Source: an uncultured Bacteroides sp. (lineage in GTDB: Bacteria > Bacteroidota > Bacteroidia > Bacteroidales > Bacteroidaceae). From it: 64,000 bases of DNA. Below the pieces are notes generated by a model. The model was not told the DNA's origin. It saw only the letters and a list, made by a program, of their open reading frames with translations, and searched no databases. Where the stretch lies: the NCBI RefSeq assembly GCF_963677945.1, contig NZ_OY782578.1, positions 2,819,258-2,883,257 of the forward strand. Reading direction: 5' to 3'. Every line of letters starts with the position of its first letter. Position 1 is the stretch's first letter. Positions 1 to 7,564 of the stretch are shown here, piece by piece. The translations under genes were made by a program, and so were the position numbers.

Positions 1-40
1 ATCTGCGGTAACGATGTAGAACGAATCGTTAACCGCAGAT
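1..40. terminator. Stem-loop at window start
   Basis: Arms ATCTGCGGTAACGAT and ATCGTTAACCGCAGAT face each other with a short loop. It probably ends a gene lying to the left of the window, or serves both directions. No T-run longer than a few bases follows. Confidence 0.5.
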
Positions 41-146
41 TTATATTAAAATATGAGATGTAGAATATCAAGTCTTTTTGTTTGGGCTTGCCACCATATA
101 TGCATCACTCTAGTACTTTTACTGGTGATTCCTACTTACTAGTGAT

Positions 147-512
147 TTAATGACCGGAATTCAATAGAACGAGAGCAGCTGTTCCAAGAACTGCACCTGC
201 TACTACAGCGTCTTTGTTGTGATGATGATGTCTGCATTCATAGCATCTGTCATAACATCTGTGCTTTCTGCATTTAACTCTATGGTCTCTTTCCTGGCAA
301 AACCTTTCATTTCTGTAACCGTCATATCTTCTGTTGTCGTGACGGATATAATGATCTCTGCCTCTGTAGTCTCTGCCTCTATTGTTTTCGTGTATTACGA
401 TAACTTCTGTGCGATTACCCTTGTTGTGATGTCCCCCTTTATTGGAAGCCATGCAAGCCGAACTCACTGATACCATTATAATGGCAACTAATGATAAAAT
501 TATCTTCTTCAT
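147..512 (-). CDS. Small secreted His/Arg/Cys-rich protein
   Basis: 121 aa. An N-terminal hydrophobic signal (MKKIILSLVAIIMVSVSSAC) has a possible lipobox ending SSAC. The mature part is dominated by His, Arg, Asp and Tyr with several Cys and an HHHH run, then a short hydrophobic Ala/Val/Leu segment at the C-terminus that could be a glycine-zipper-like membrane anchor. I recognise no family. The composition fits an envelope protein that could bind metal, but that is inference. It is monocistronic, with a TACTTTTG -7 element about 48 bp upstream of the start. Confidence 0.75.
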   Translation of the reverse strand: MKKIILSLVAIIMVSVSSACMASNKGGHHNKGNRTEVIVIHENNRGRDYRGRDHYIRHDNRRYDGYRNERFCQERDHRVKCRKHRCYDRCYECRHHHHNKDAVVAGAVLGTAALVLLNSGH

Positions 513-559
513 AACGCTTAATTTTTTTAGTTTAATATCTGGTCTGTTTTGTTATGTGA

Positions 560-567
560 CAAAAGTA
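560..567 (-). promoter_or_regulatory. -7 element TACTTTTG for the 147-512 gene
   Basis: Read on the minus strand this is TACTTTTG, matching the Bacteroidetes primary-sigma -7 consensus TAnnTTTG. Expected transcription start is about 40 nt upstream of the ATG. The -33 TTTG element is not clear. Confidence 0.5.
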
Positions 568-727
568 AGATGAGAAAATTCTATCGGCTAAAGATATTCC
601 CCAATCTTTGATAGGAATTTCCCTAAAAAGAGAATAACTATTTTTTTCTGGTAACTATTTAAAGATTAAATGATTATATTTTCAAAAAGATTTTGTAATT
701 TTATATTTCAGAAAAAAACGTAATAAT

Positions 728-2119
728 ATGAAGACAAGAAACTTATTCCTTTTTTTGTTAGTATGGAATTCTCTCAGCGTCTGTGCACAGGAGATAGCAG
801 GAGACTGGAACGGCAAACTTGAAGTTCAGGGAACCAAACTGACTTTAGTTTTTCATTTTAATTGTAATGATGGTCTGTATACAGGGACGATGGATAGTCC
901 GGATCAGTCGGCAAAAGGAATTCCAATAACCAGTGTTACGTTTAAAGATTCATTGCTAAACGTTACTTTAACTCCGCTACAAGCTGAATATTTGGGTAAA
1001 TGGGATGGCAAGTCCTTAAAAGGAACTTTTAAACAAATGGGCATGTCATTTCCTTTAGATCTTGAAAAAGGAGTGTTAAAAAGAAATCGTCCACAGGAAC
1101 CTAAAGCGCCTTATCCTTATAATGTAGAGGAAGTAACATTCCCAAATGCAAAAGATGGTATTTCGCTTGCTGGAACGTTAACCCTTCCAAAGGGAAAGGG
1201 GAATAGCAAGTATCCGGCTGTAGTGATGATTACAGGCAGTGGAGCCGAGAATCGTGATGAAGAGATATTTGATCATAAACCTTTTTGGATTATAGCCGAT
1301 TATCTTACCCGTAAAGGCATAGCCGTGCTACGCTTTGATGACCGTGGGTTTGGAAAGTCGGGTGGTGTGTATAAAGGAGCTACATCTGCCGATTTTGCTA
1401 AAGATGTTGAGGCTGCAGTTGCTTATCTAAGAACAAGAAAAGATATCAATAAAAAGAAGATCGGATTGATGGGGCATAGCGAAGGAGGTATTATTGCTCC
1501 GACGGTTGCTTCTACCGATAAGAAGATAGCCTTTATTGTTTTATTGGCCGGACCGGGTTTATCTGGTGAAAAGATTCTAATTCAACAAGGCGGAGATTTA
1601 CTTGGAGACTCTTATTCAGAAGAAACTAAGCAAGCATTGGCAAAGATCCATAAAGGAAGTGCCGATATATTGCGTCAATATCCAGGAGAAAGTGCCCGCT
1701 CTCAGTTACAGAAGTTCTATAAAGAAAAGGAGCAAGATATTTGTTCTATTCTTAAATTTGACATAAAACAGGGAGATATCTTTATCAATAGTATGATTAC
1801 TCGTTTTATGGATCCCTGGTTCCGTTCTTTCTTGCTTACCAATCCGGCCGATTATTTAGTGAAGGTAAAATGTCCGGTATTGGCTTTGAATGGAACGAAA
1901 GACAGACAAGTTCGTGCGGAAGAGAATCTGGATGGAATAATGAGAGCTTTGAATAAAGGTGGAAACAGAAATGTTGAAACTGTCAGCATATATCCGTTGA
2001 ATCATCTTTTTCAGGAATGCAAAACGGGAATGCCTGCCGAGTATGGAGCGATAGAAGAGACCTTCTCTCCCAAAGCACTTGATAAAATTTGGGAATGGTA
2101 TTCAAGAAAAATAAAATGA
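728..2119 (+). CDS. Secreted alpha/beta hydrolase with N-terminal beta domain
   Basis: 463 aa with a signal peptide ending near VCAQ. Residues about 22-125 form a beta-rich domain (EIAGDWNGKLEV...) that precedes the hydrolase fold in many Bacteroidetes homologues. The hydrolase core shows GSGAENRDEE, the nucleophile elbow GHSEGG with Ser251, Asp392 in GTKDRQV and His426 in PLNHLF, a complete catalytic triad. The family contains periplasmic esterases and peptidase-like hydrolases; the substrate cannot be read from sequence. It stands alone and ends before a bidirectional stem-loop. Confidence 0.9.
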   Translation: MKTRNLFLFLLVWNSLSVCAQEIAGDWNGKLEVQGTKLTLVFHFNCNDGLYTGTMDSPDQSAKGIPITSVTFKDSLLNVTLTPLQAEYLGKWDGKSLKGTFKQMGMSFPLDLEKGVLKRNRPQEPKAPYPYNVEEVTFPNAKDGISLAGTLTLPKGKGNSKYPAVVMITGSGAENRDEEIFDHKPFWIIADYLTRKGIAVLRFDDRGFGKSGGVYKGATSADFAKDVEAAVAYLRTRKDINKKKIGLMGHSEGGIIAPTVASTDKKIAFIVLLAGPGLSGEKILIQQGGDLLGDSYSEETKQALAKIHKGSADILRQYPGESARSQLQKFYKEKEQDICSILKFDIKQGDIFINSMITRFMDPWFRSFLLTNPADYLVKVKCPVLALNGTKDRQVRAEENLDGIMRALNKGGNRNVETVSIYPLNHLFQECKTGMPAEYGAIEETFSPKALDKIWEWYSRKIK

Positions 2120-2228
2120 TTTATATGAACTAGATCAGGAGATAGAATAACTAATAGGAATAACTATTGTCATAATAAGGAGTACATAACGGATCAAAAT
2201 AACTATTGTTCCAAGTAAAACCTATAAA

Positions 2229-2262
2229 AAGGGCTTAGATGAAACTGTTCGTCTAAGCCCTT
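2229..2262. terminator. Bidirectional terminator
   Basis: AAGGGCTTAGA and TCTAAGCCCTT form a GC-rich stem between convergent genes, with A/T-rich flanks on both sides. Confidence 0.75.
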
Positions 2263-2270
2263 ATAAGTAT

Positions 2271-2708
2271 CTATACATAACCGTTATACTGATAGAACCT
2301 GATACGTTCATTTTCGTAGAACCCTACGTATTCTTTGAAATTAGAGATAAGTTTTTCGGTAATCTGCCATTCGCTGGAGCAGATTACACTGTTCTCTCCT
2401 CTGTCAATACATTCAAATTCATCAATTATTCCGTAGGGACTGTTATAGAATATATATTTCTCTTTATCGCTTAGCTTATCAAAAGCCAGTTCAATCACCC
2501 CTTCAACATAGTTTTCCAGAAAAGTCGTGTCGTCTACAATAATAGATCGGTAATAAACCACCAATGTTTCGAAAGGATCAAGATTACCATAATTATTACT
2601 GATAAGGTCATTAACGATTTTATCTATAACAATGGAATTTTGTGCAATTCTGAATACCTTTTTCTCGAGGTCTTCTACTGAGGGAATTGATTTATTCATA
2701 TCACTCAT
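2271..2708 (-). CDS. Hypothetical protein
   Basis: About 145 aa, acidic and mostly helical, with no signal peptide and no recognised domain. The frame is open to 2762, but a -7 element (TACTTTTG, 2729-2736) lies inside that extension, so a start at MSDMNK (2708) or the Met three codons later is preferred. It is divergent from the 2787 gene. It may be a regulator-like cytosolic protein, but nothing in the sequence proves it. Confidence 0.7.
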   Translation of the reverse strand: MSDMNKSIPSVEDLEKKVFRIAQNSIVIDKIVNDLISNNYGNLDPFETLVVYYRSIIVDDTTFLENYVEGVIELAFDKLSDKEKYIFYNSPYGIIDEFECIDRGENSVICSSEWQITEKLISNFKEYVGFYENERIRFYQYNGYV

Positions 2709-2728
2709 TTTTAGCATGCTGAATACAA

Positions 2729-2736
2729 CAAAAGTA
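2729..2736 (-). promoter_or_regulatory. -7 element TACTTTTG
   Basis: Minus-strand TACTTTTG, identical to the elements at 560 and 56472. It places the transcript start near 2722 and therefore supports a downstream start codon for the 2271-2708 gene. Confidence 0.5.
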
Positions 2737-2786
2737 AGAATATAATTGCGATATTTACCCAATATTAACTAATAAATAATTAAGCT

Positions 2787-3080
2787 ATGTCTGTAGTTAT
2801 GAATTTCGCTATTTTTCCCATGGATAAAGGAGAACATGTGAGCCTTTACGTAAAGAAGGTTATTGAAATGATTGACGCTTTGCCTTGCAAAAGTCAGCTG
2901 ACTTCAATGGGCACTATTGTAGAATGTGATACGATGGATGAATGTTTGTCGGTAATCTCGAAGGCAAATGCTATATTAGAAGAAAGTACTAAACGTATTT
3001 ATTGTACTGCTACGTTTGATAATAAACCAGGCCAGAAAGAACAAATGGAGCATAAGGTTAATGCTATCAGACAAATATGA
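2787..3080 (+). CDS. MTH1187/YkoF-type thiamine-binding protein
   Basis: 97 aa with the features of the MTH1187 family: an N-terminal beta strand (MNFAIFPMDKG), then SLYVKKVIEMIDALP, a central TSMGTIVEC strand, and a C-terminal segment resembling the family's E-K-V-N motif. These are small ferredoxin-like proteins that bind thiamine or related ligands and form tetramers. The length is normal for the family. It is monocistronic and divergent from the 2271 gene. The family call is fairly firm; the ligand is known only from relatives. Confidence 0.8.
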   Translation: MSVVMNFAIFPMDKGEHVSLYVKKVIEMIDALPCKSQLTSMGTIVECDTMDECLSVISKANAILEESTKRIYCTATFDNKPGQKEQMEHKVNAIRQI

Positions 3081-3225
3081 AACATTAGCTTTAATGAGGC
3101 TGAATCGCTTAATAATATAATTAATATTAATTTATTATAATTAATTGATATAAAAGAATCTTAAAATTGTTATAAAATGAACTGATAGATAGAGTATTGT
3201 GATTAATCCTTAAATCCAATCTGTT

Positions 3226-3861
3226 ATGAGAAAACATATCATCTATGTGTTCATGGCTATAAGTCTTTTAACACTACCATCCTGTAATGCTTATCGGTTG
3301 ATAGTTCATAGCGATAACAATTTTATTTTGTATACCCTTCTTCTAGGTGCTGTAATCTTTGCTCTTGTCGTCTTGTTTGTTGTATATAGCAATAAAAAAA
3401 GACGTGAAGATGTGGCAGAACATATATTGAACAGGCAAGGTTTGTCTGCAAGAGATTTCTTTGAAAGTGGAACTTACATAGGCGGTCATCCTTCTGCTAC
3501 TGAGATAATACCTTCGCTTGTCTTTAGAAGAACACCGAAGGACTTTGTTTTTTATGTCAGACCGGCTAATGTATACATACCCGCTGAAAAGTTTTCTATT
3601 CCTGTAGGCTCAGTTGTAAGCATTGAATTAGAAGATACTTCAACTGTTGAAGAGAAAGTTACGGCTCATAGAATATTGCTCTTAGGTCCGTTTGCTTTGG
3701 CTTTCAAAAAGCAAATTAAAAGAGATTCTTGCTTTGTATCGATTGAATGGAATGAAGGGAAACAGATATACAGTACTTATTTCTATTTTGATGGTTATAA
3801 TGCAATGCTGAATGCCAACGAATTCAGATACAAACTGATTGCTGAATTGAATAAATTGTAA
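3226..3861 (+). CDS. Membrane-anchored lipoprotein, unknown function
   Basis: 211 aa. The signal sequence has a lipobox (LLTLPSC) and is followed by one transmembrane helix at about residues 34-58 (LYTLLLGAVIFALVVLFVVY). The remaining 150 aa are soluble, with alternating beta and alpha character reminiscent of a PH-like fold, but no named domain is recognised. It is a single gene flanked by intergenic DNA. It may be a lineage-specific Bacteroides envelope protein. Confidence 0.7.
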   Translation: MRKHIIYVFMAISLLTLPSCNAYRLIVHSDNNFILYTLLLGAVIFALVVLFVVYSNKKRREDVAEHILNRQGLSARDFFESGTYIGGHPSATEIIPSLVFRRTPKDFVFYVRPANVYIPAEKFSIPVGSVVSIELEDTSTVEEKVTAHRILLLGPFALAFKKQIKRDSCFVSIEWNEGKQIYSTYFYFDGYNAMLNANEFRYKLIAELNKL

Positions 3862-3929
3862 AGTTGCGCTGAGGTTTCTTTTTCTGCCGAGGAGTTTTTT
3901 ATTTTTATGGAATAATGTTTTTGTAATCC

Positions 3930-4001
3930 TGTACAAAACAATTCATTCTTCTGTACAAAAGATTTAATTGTTCTGTACAGAAGAATGAATTGTTTTGTAC
4001 A
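3930..4001. repeat. Perfect 28-bp inverted repeat with four phased TGTACA boxes
   Basis: Left arm 3930-3957 and right arm 3974-4001 are exact reverse complements over 28 bp, with a 16-nt spacer. The palindromic hexamer TGTACA occurs at 3930, 3952, 3974 and 3996, exactly 22 bp apart, about two helical turns. The arms are too AT-rich to be a usual terminator, and a separate terminator follows at 4033. It may be a small mobile repeat or a multi-site operator. Confidence 0.8.
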
Positions 4002-4032
4002 AAAATTCACAAACAAGTCTGGTTCTTTTTAA

Positions 4033-4071
4033 TAATTACGCCGGAGTACTGTTATACTTCGGCGTAATTTT
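4033..4071 (+). terminator. Rho-independent terminator
   Basis: AATTACGCCGGAGTA pairs with TACTTCGGCGTAATT (with one bulge) and TTTTG follows. It probably ends transcription from the 3226 gene. Confidence 0.7.
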
Positions 4072-4254
4072 GTGAATGATAGTTTTTAGGAAACTATTTC
4101 CATTACGGATTGTTTAGTTAATGGATGAGAAGTTATTTAAAAACAGGTCTACCCATCAAACGTGCAAAGATTGTTTGCAAGTTCCTACGTTTCTTAATTA
4201 TTAATAGTGCCAACCGGAGGGAACAGGAAAGCAATGACATTAAAATTAGATAAT

Positions 4255-4848
4255 ATGAAAAAACTATTATTACTTTTGGTCATCATATTAGGATGTAATA
4301 TGCTAACTATGGCTCAGGATTCTAAAGTTTCATGGAATGCTAAAGCTGGTCTGAATCTTAGCAACTGGACTGGTGGCGATTCTGAAGGAACTGATGCAAA
4401 ACTTGGCTTTAAAGTAGGTGTAGGTATGGAATATGCATTTGATAATATATGGTCATTGCAGCCTTCGCTATTCTTCTCGACAAAAGGGACAAAGTATTCA
4501 GAAACCGGATTTAAAATTACAGTTAATCAAATGTATCTTGAATTACCTGTTAATATGCAGGCAAGAGTACACATTGAAGGTGATACTAATCTTCTTTTCT
4601 CAGCAGGTCCATATATTGCTTATGGAATAGGAGGTAAAATCTCTTCAAATATTAGTAGTAATGACACTGATACCTTCGGCAATGGCGGTCTCGATGAATT
4701 TGATGCCGGAGTGGGATTTGGTGTAGGATTGGAGTTTAGTAAGATCCTTGTTGGTCTTGATGGACAGTTGGGCTTAACAAAACTAAACGATGTTGAGGGT
4801 GCAGCCAAAAATATAAACTTTAGTGTAACACTTGGCTATAAATTCTAA
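4255..4848 (+). CDS. PorT-like outer membrane beta-barrel protein
   Basis: 197 aa from the ATG at 4255, chosen because a clean signal peptide (MKKLLLLLVIILGCNMLTMAQ) begins there; the frame also opens at a GTG at 4207. The mature part alternates hydrophobic and polar residues in about eight strands (VSWNAKAGLNLSNWTG, LGFKVGVGMEYAF, FSVTLGYKF at the C-terminus), as in outer-membrane barrel family 2. The terminal aromatic residue fits BAM recognition. Function is unknown beyond location. It is monocistronic. Confidence 0.85.
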   Translation: MKKLLLLLVIILGCNMLTMAQDSKVSWNAKAGLNLSNWTGGDSEGTDAKLGFKVGVGMEYAFDNIWSLQPSLFFSTKGTKYSETGFKITVNQMYLELPVNMQARVHIEGDTNLLFSAGPYIAYGIGGKISSNISSNDTDTFGNGGLDEFDAGVGFGVGLEFSKILVGLDGQLGLTKLNDVEGAAKNINFSVTLGYKF

Positions 4849-4915
4849 CCCGTAAATAAGTCACATTGTTTAAAGCTGATAAATAAAGCTCTCTTGCATT
4901 GCTTATTTGAATAAT

Positions 4916-4961
4916 GAAGTGACCCCCAAAAGTTAAGTATAAAACTTCTGGGGGTCACTTC
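4916..4961. repeat. 19-bp near-perfect inverted repeat, IS-end-like
   Basis: The arm 4916-4934 (GAAGTGACCCCCAAAAGTT) matches the reverse complement of 4943-4961 at 18 of 19 positions, with only 8 nt between. TGACCCCCAAAAGTT resembles terminal repeats of some IS3-type elements, so this may be two abutting IS ends. As an RNA it would also work as a terminator for the 4255 gene. Confidence 0.6.
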
Positions 4962-5046
4962 ATAAGTTTATGTCTGGGAGTTTCTAACAATGTATACTAT
5001 CTATCTATTTATTTATTAATCTTTATGAATAATAGTTTTTTAGTTA

Positions 5047-5054
5047 TATATTTG
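5047..5054 (+). promoter_or_regulatory. -7 element TATATTTG for the MORN gene
   Basis: TATATTTG matches TAnnTTTG and lies about 54 bp upstream of the start codon, leaving a short leader of about 45 nt. Confidence 0.45.
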
Positions 5055-5107
5055 TCAGTATAAAAGAAATCTCTGACGGAAATAACTTAAACTTTCAATC
5101 TGATAAG

Positions 5108-7024
5108 ATGAAAAAAATAATCTTTACTCTTTTATTATTCACCAATCTCAGCTGCTTTGCTCAGGAGGGTGGCTGGGTAACTGATAAAACTAGCGGATGT
5201 AAATGCTATACGTCTAAGAACATAGATAAACGATATATCAAATGGAATGGGTCATGTCTCGATGGATATATTGACGGGTATGGAAAGTGTGAGATGTTTG
5301 ATAGTGATACACTGATTTACACTTATATTGGAAATCTTGCAAAAGGAAAATTCAACGGTCAGGGATCCATAATTTATTTAGATGGTACAAAATACGAAGG
5401 TGGATGGAAGGATCATGATTTTGAGGGTAAGGGCAAAATAAGCACCCCTGGTTTAGGTACGTATGAAGGTGATTTTAAGAATGATAAGATGGATGGAAGG
5501 GGAATATTTACTTACACTGACGGATCAAAATATGAAGGTGAATTCAAAGATAATAATTTTGAAGGACAGGGTATGCTATTCTTGTCTGATGGCGTTAAAT
5601 ATACAGGTCAGTTTAGGAATAGCTTATATGATGGCTTAGGCACTTTAAATTTACCAGGTGGAGCTAAATATGTAGGAGAGTTTAAAGAAAATAAGATCTG
5701 TGGTCAGGGTACATATACAACAGACAGTACCAAATATGTAGGTCAGCTAAAAGATGGGTATTATGATGGTCAAGGTACTTTTCACTATGCTGATGGAGCA
5801 AAATATGTTGGTGGATGGAAGAATGGTCTGTTTAATGGACAAGGTACATTATTCAAAGCCGATAGTACCGTCTGTTCTGGTATGTATGTCAATGATGAAC
5901 TCAATGGTCAAGGTTCAGCCTCTTTTGCTAATGGGCAGAAGTATATTGGAGAGTGGAAAAACGGAATGTTCAACGGTCAGGGCACATTTACCTTCCCTGA
6001 TGGCCGTAAATATATTGGTGAGTTCAAAGATGACAAATACGAGGGTCAAGGTACGTTTACTTATGCAGATAGTACAGTATATGTAGGTCAGTATAAAGAC
6101 GATAAGCTCTGTGGCCAAGGCACCCTGACCTTTACAGATGGTCGTAAATACGTAGGTCAGTTCAAAGATAATCAGTACAATGGTCAGGGAGAGTTTACTT
6201 ATGCTAATGGCCGTAAATACATAGGTGAATTTAAAGATGATAATTTCAACGGCAAGGGAACATTCATCTATACCGATGGCCGTAAATATGTGGGTGATTT
6301 TAAAGATGATAAATACAATGGTCAGGGAACATTTACTTTTGCCGATGGACACAACTATGTTGGCGGATTTAAAAACGATAAAATTGATGGCTTTGGAACC
6401 TATCTTTTTACCGATGGCCGTAAATACGTAGGTGATTTTGCTGAGGATAAGATCAATGGTCAGGGAACTTTCACTTTTCCTGATGGACGTATATATGTGG
6501 GCGGGTTCAAAGATAACAAATACGAGGGTCAAGGAACTTTCACTTTTGCCGATGGGAGAAAGTACGAAGGTGAGTGGAAAAACGATAAGTTTAATGGTCA
6601 GGGTGTATATACCTTCCCCGACGGCCGTAAATATGTAGGAGAATTTAAAGATGGCGATTTTGATGGTCAAGGCATCTTTACCTATCCTGATAACCGGAAG
6701 TATGTTGGTCAATTTAAAAATGGTAATGCTGAGGGCCAAGGTGAATATACTTTTGCCGATGGCAGCAAATATATAGGCGAATATAAAGCTGATAAAATGA
6801 ATGGGCAGGGTACTTTAACCATGACTGATGGTGGTGTATATGAAGGTCAATTTAAAGATGGAGCAGCTTATGGTCAAGGTACATTCATTTATGCTGATGG
6901 TAGTAAATATGTAGGCGGATGGAAAGACGGAAAGAAATATGGAGGTGGAAGACTTTATAAAAGCAATGGAGAAATTCAGTATCAGGGAGTATTTGTAAAT
7001 GACAATTTTATTGGTAAACGGTAA
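5108..7024 (+). CDS. Secreted protein of about 25 MORN repeats
   Basis: 638 aa. A signal peptide (ending SCFAQ) is followed by an uninterrupted array of about 25 MORN units of 23 aa with the pattern DGxKYxGEFKDxxxxGQGTFT, running to the last residues. MORN arrays form elongated beta-hairpin solenoids that bind lipids or proteins. With an export signal and no other domain, this is probably a periplasmic or surface scaffold. The DNA is a 69-bp tandem repeat, prone to copy-number change, and this creates long antisense open frames that are not genes. Monocistronic. Confidence 0.9.
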   Translation: MKKIIFTLLLFTNLSCFAQEGGWVTDKTSGCKCYTSKNIDKRYIKWNGSCLDGYIDGYGKCEMFDSDTLIYTYIGNLAKGKFNGQGSIIYLDGTKYEGGWKDHDFEGKGKISTPGLGTYEGDFKNDKMDGRGIFTYTDGSKYEGEFKDNNFEGQGMLFLSDGVKYTGQFRNSLYDGLGTLNLPGGAKYVGEFKENKICGQGTYTTDSTKYVGQLKDGYYDGQGTFHYADGAKYVGGWKNGLFNGQGTLFKADSTVCSGMYVNDELNGQGSASFANGQKYIGEWKNGMFNGQGTFTFPDGRKYIGEFKDDKYEGQGTFTYADSTVYVGQYKDDKLCGQGTLTFTDGRKYVGQFKDNQYNGQGEFTYANGRKYIGEFKDDNFNGKGTFIYTDGRKYVGDFKDDKYNGQGTFTFADGHNYVGGFKNDKIDGFGTYLFTDGRKYVGDFAEDKINGQGTFTFPDGRIYVGGFKDNKYEGQGTFTFADGRKYEGEWKNDKFNGQGVYTFPDGRKYVGEFKDGDFDGQGIFTYPDNRKYVGQFKNGNAEGQGEYTFADGSKYIGEYKADKMNGQGTLTMTDGGVYEGQFKDGAAYGQGTFIYADGSKYVGGWKDGKKYGGGRLYKSNGEIQYQGVFVNDNFIGKR

Positions 7025-7071
7025 TATAATTATTTTCTGATTTTAATTTTTTGATAGCTCTACATAAAATA

Positions 7072-7105
7072 GGGCAGGATTGAGTAATTTCTACCCATCC
7101 TGCCC
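7072..7105. terminator. Stem-loop between convergent genes
   Basis: GGGCAGGAT (7072-7080) pairs with ATCCTGCCC (7097-7105). It lies between the MORN gene and the end of the efflux operon and may serve both; no long T-run is present. Confidence 0.55.
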
Positions 7106-7224
7106 AAGAAGATAATACTAAAGATATATTAAGTTTCTGCCATCTTTGCCAGGAACTATCTTTATATTTCACAGCTTATCCATACTGTAAGAGTAACATG
7201 GCTGAAAGAGGAACATTCAAGTAT

Positions 7225-7557
7225 TTAATACGGCAAAGCTTCACCTTCCATATAAGTAGAACTTTCTACGGGGAGGATAAACCCTCTTACTGGGAAACGG
7301 TTCTTCTTCTCTATATTACAATCTCTGATTGCCTGAAGCATCTTATTGGCACTCTCTTCGGATGTAAAGGCGAAGAAGAACATTGCATTGAATTTCCCAT
7401 TGGAACTACCATACCAATTATCGAGCATGTTGGGTCGGTGGCCCTCTTTAAAGCCGGTGGTCTCTGTTCTGCTAAAAACTTTCACTCCTGCACGAGTAAG
7501 CATCTCGGCTACACTCTCGGCACATTCTACCAGACTGGTTATAACTAATAGTTTCAT
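7225..7557 (-). CDS. PII-like protein of the efflux operon
   Basis: 110 aa; the ferredoxin-like pattern of PII/CutA/DUF3240 proteins is visible (MKLLVITSLVECAESVAEML, then AMFFFAFTSEESANKMLQAI, then PVRGFILPVE). It is the last gene of the RND operon, 7 bp after the pump. Small PII-like proteins are known at the ends of RND metal-efflux operons, so a regulatory or sensing role for pump activity is plausible. The classical T-loop uridylylation motif of GlnB is not visible. The ligand is unknown. Confidence 0.75.
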   Translation of the reverse strand: MKLLVITSLVECAESVAEMLTRAGVKVFSRTETTGFKEGHRPNMLDNWYGSSNGKFNAMFFFAFTSEESANKMLQAIRDCNIEKKNRFPVRGFILPVESSTYMEGEALPY

Positions 7558-7564
7558 AATATCT

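Noticed and set aside
5915-6739. Long minus-strand open frame inside the MORN gene
   Set aside because: It is the antisense of a 69-bp repeat, so it stays open by periodicity; the plus-strand MORN protein explains the DNA fully.
7198-7548. Plus-strand 116-codon frame opposite the PII-like gene
   Set aside because: The minus-strand frame fits the operon spacing and a known fold; the plus frame has neither.
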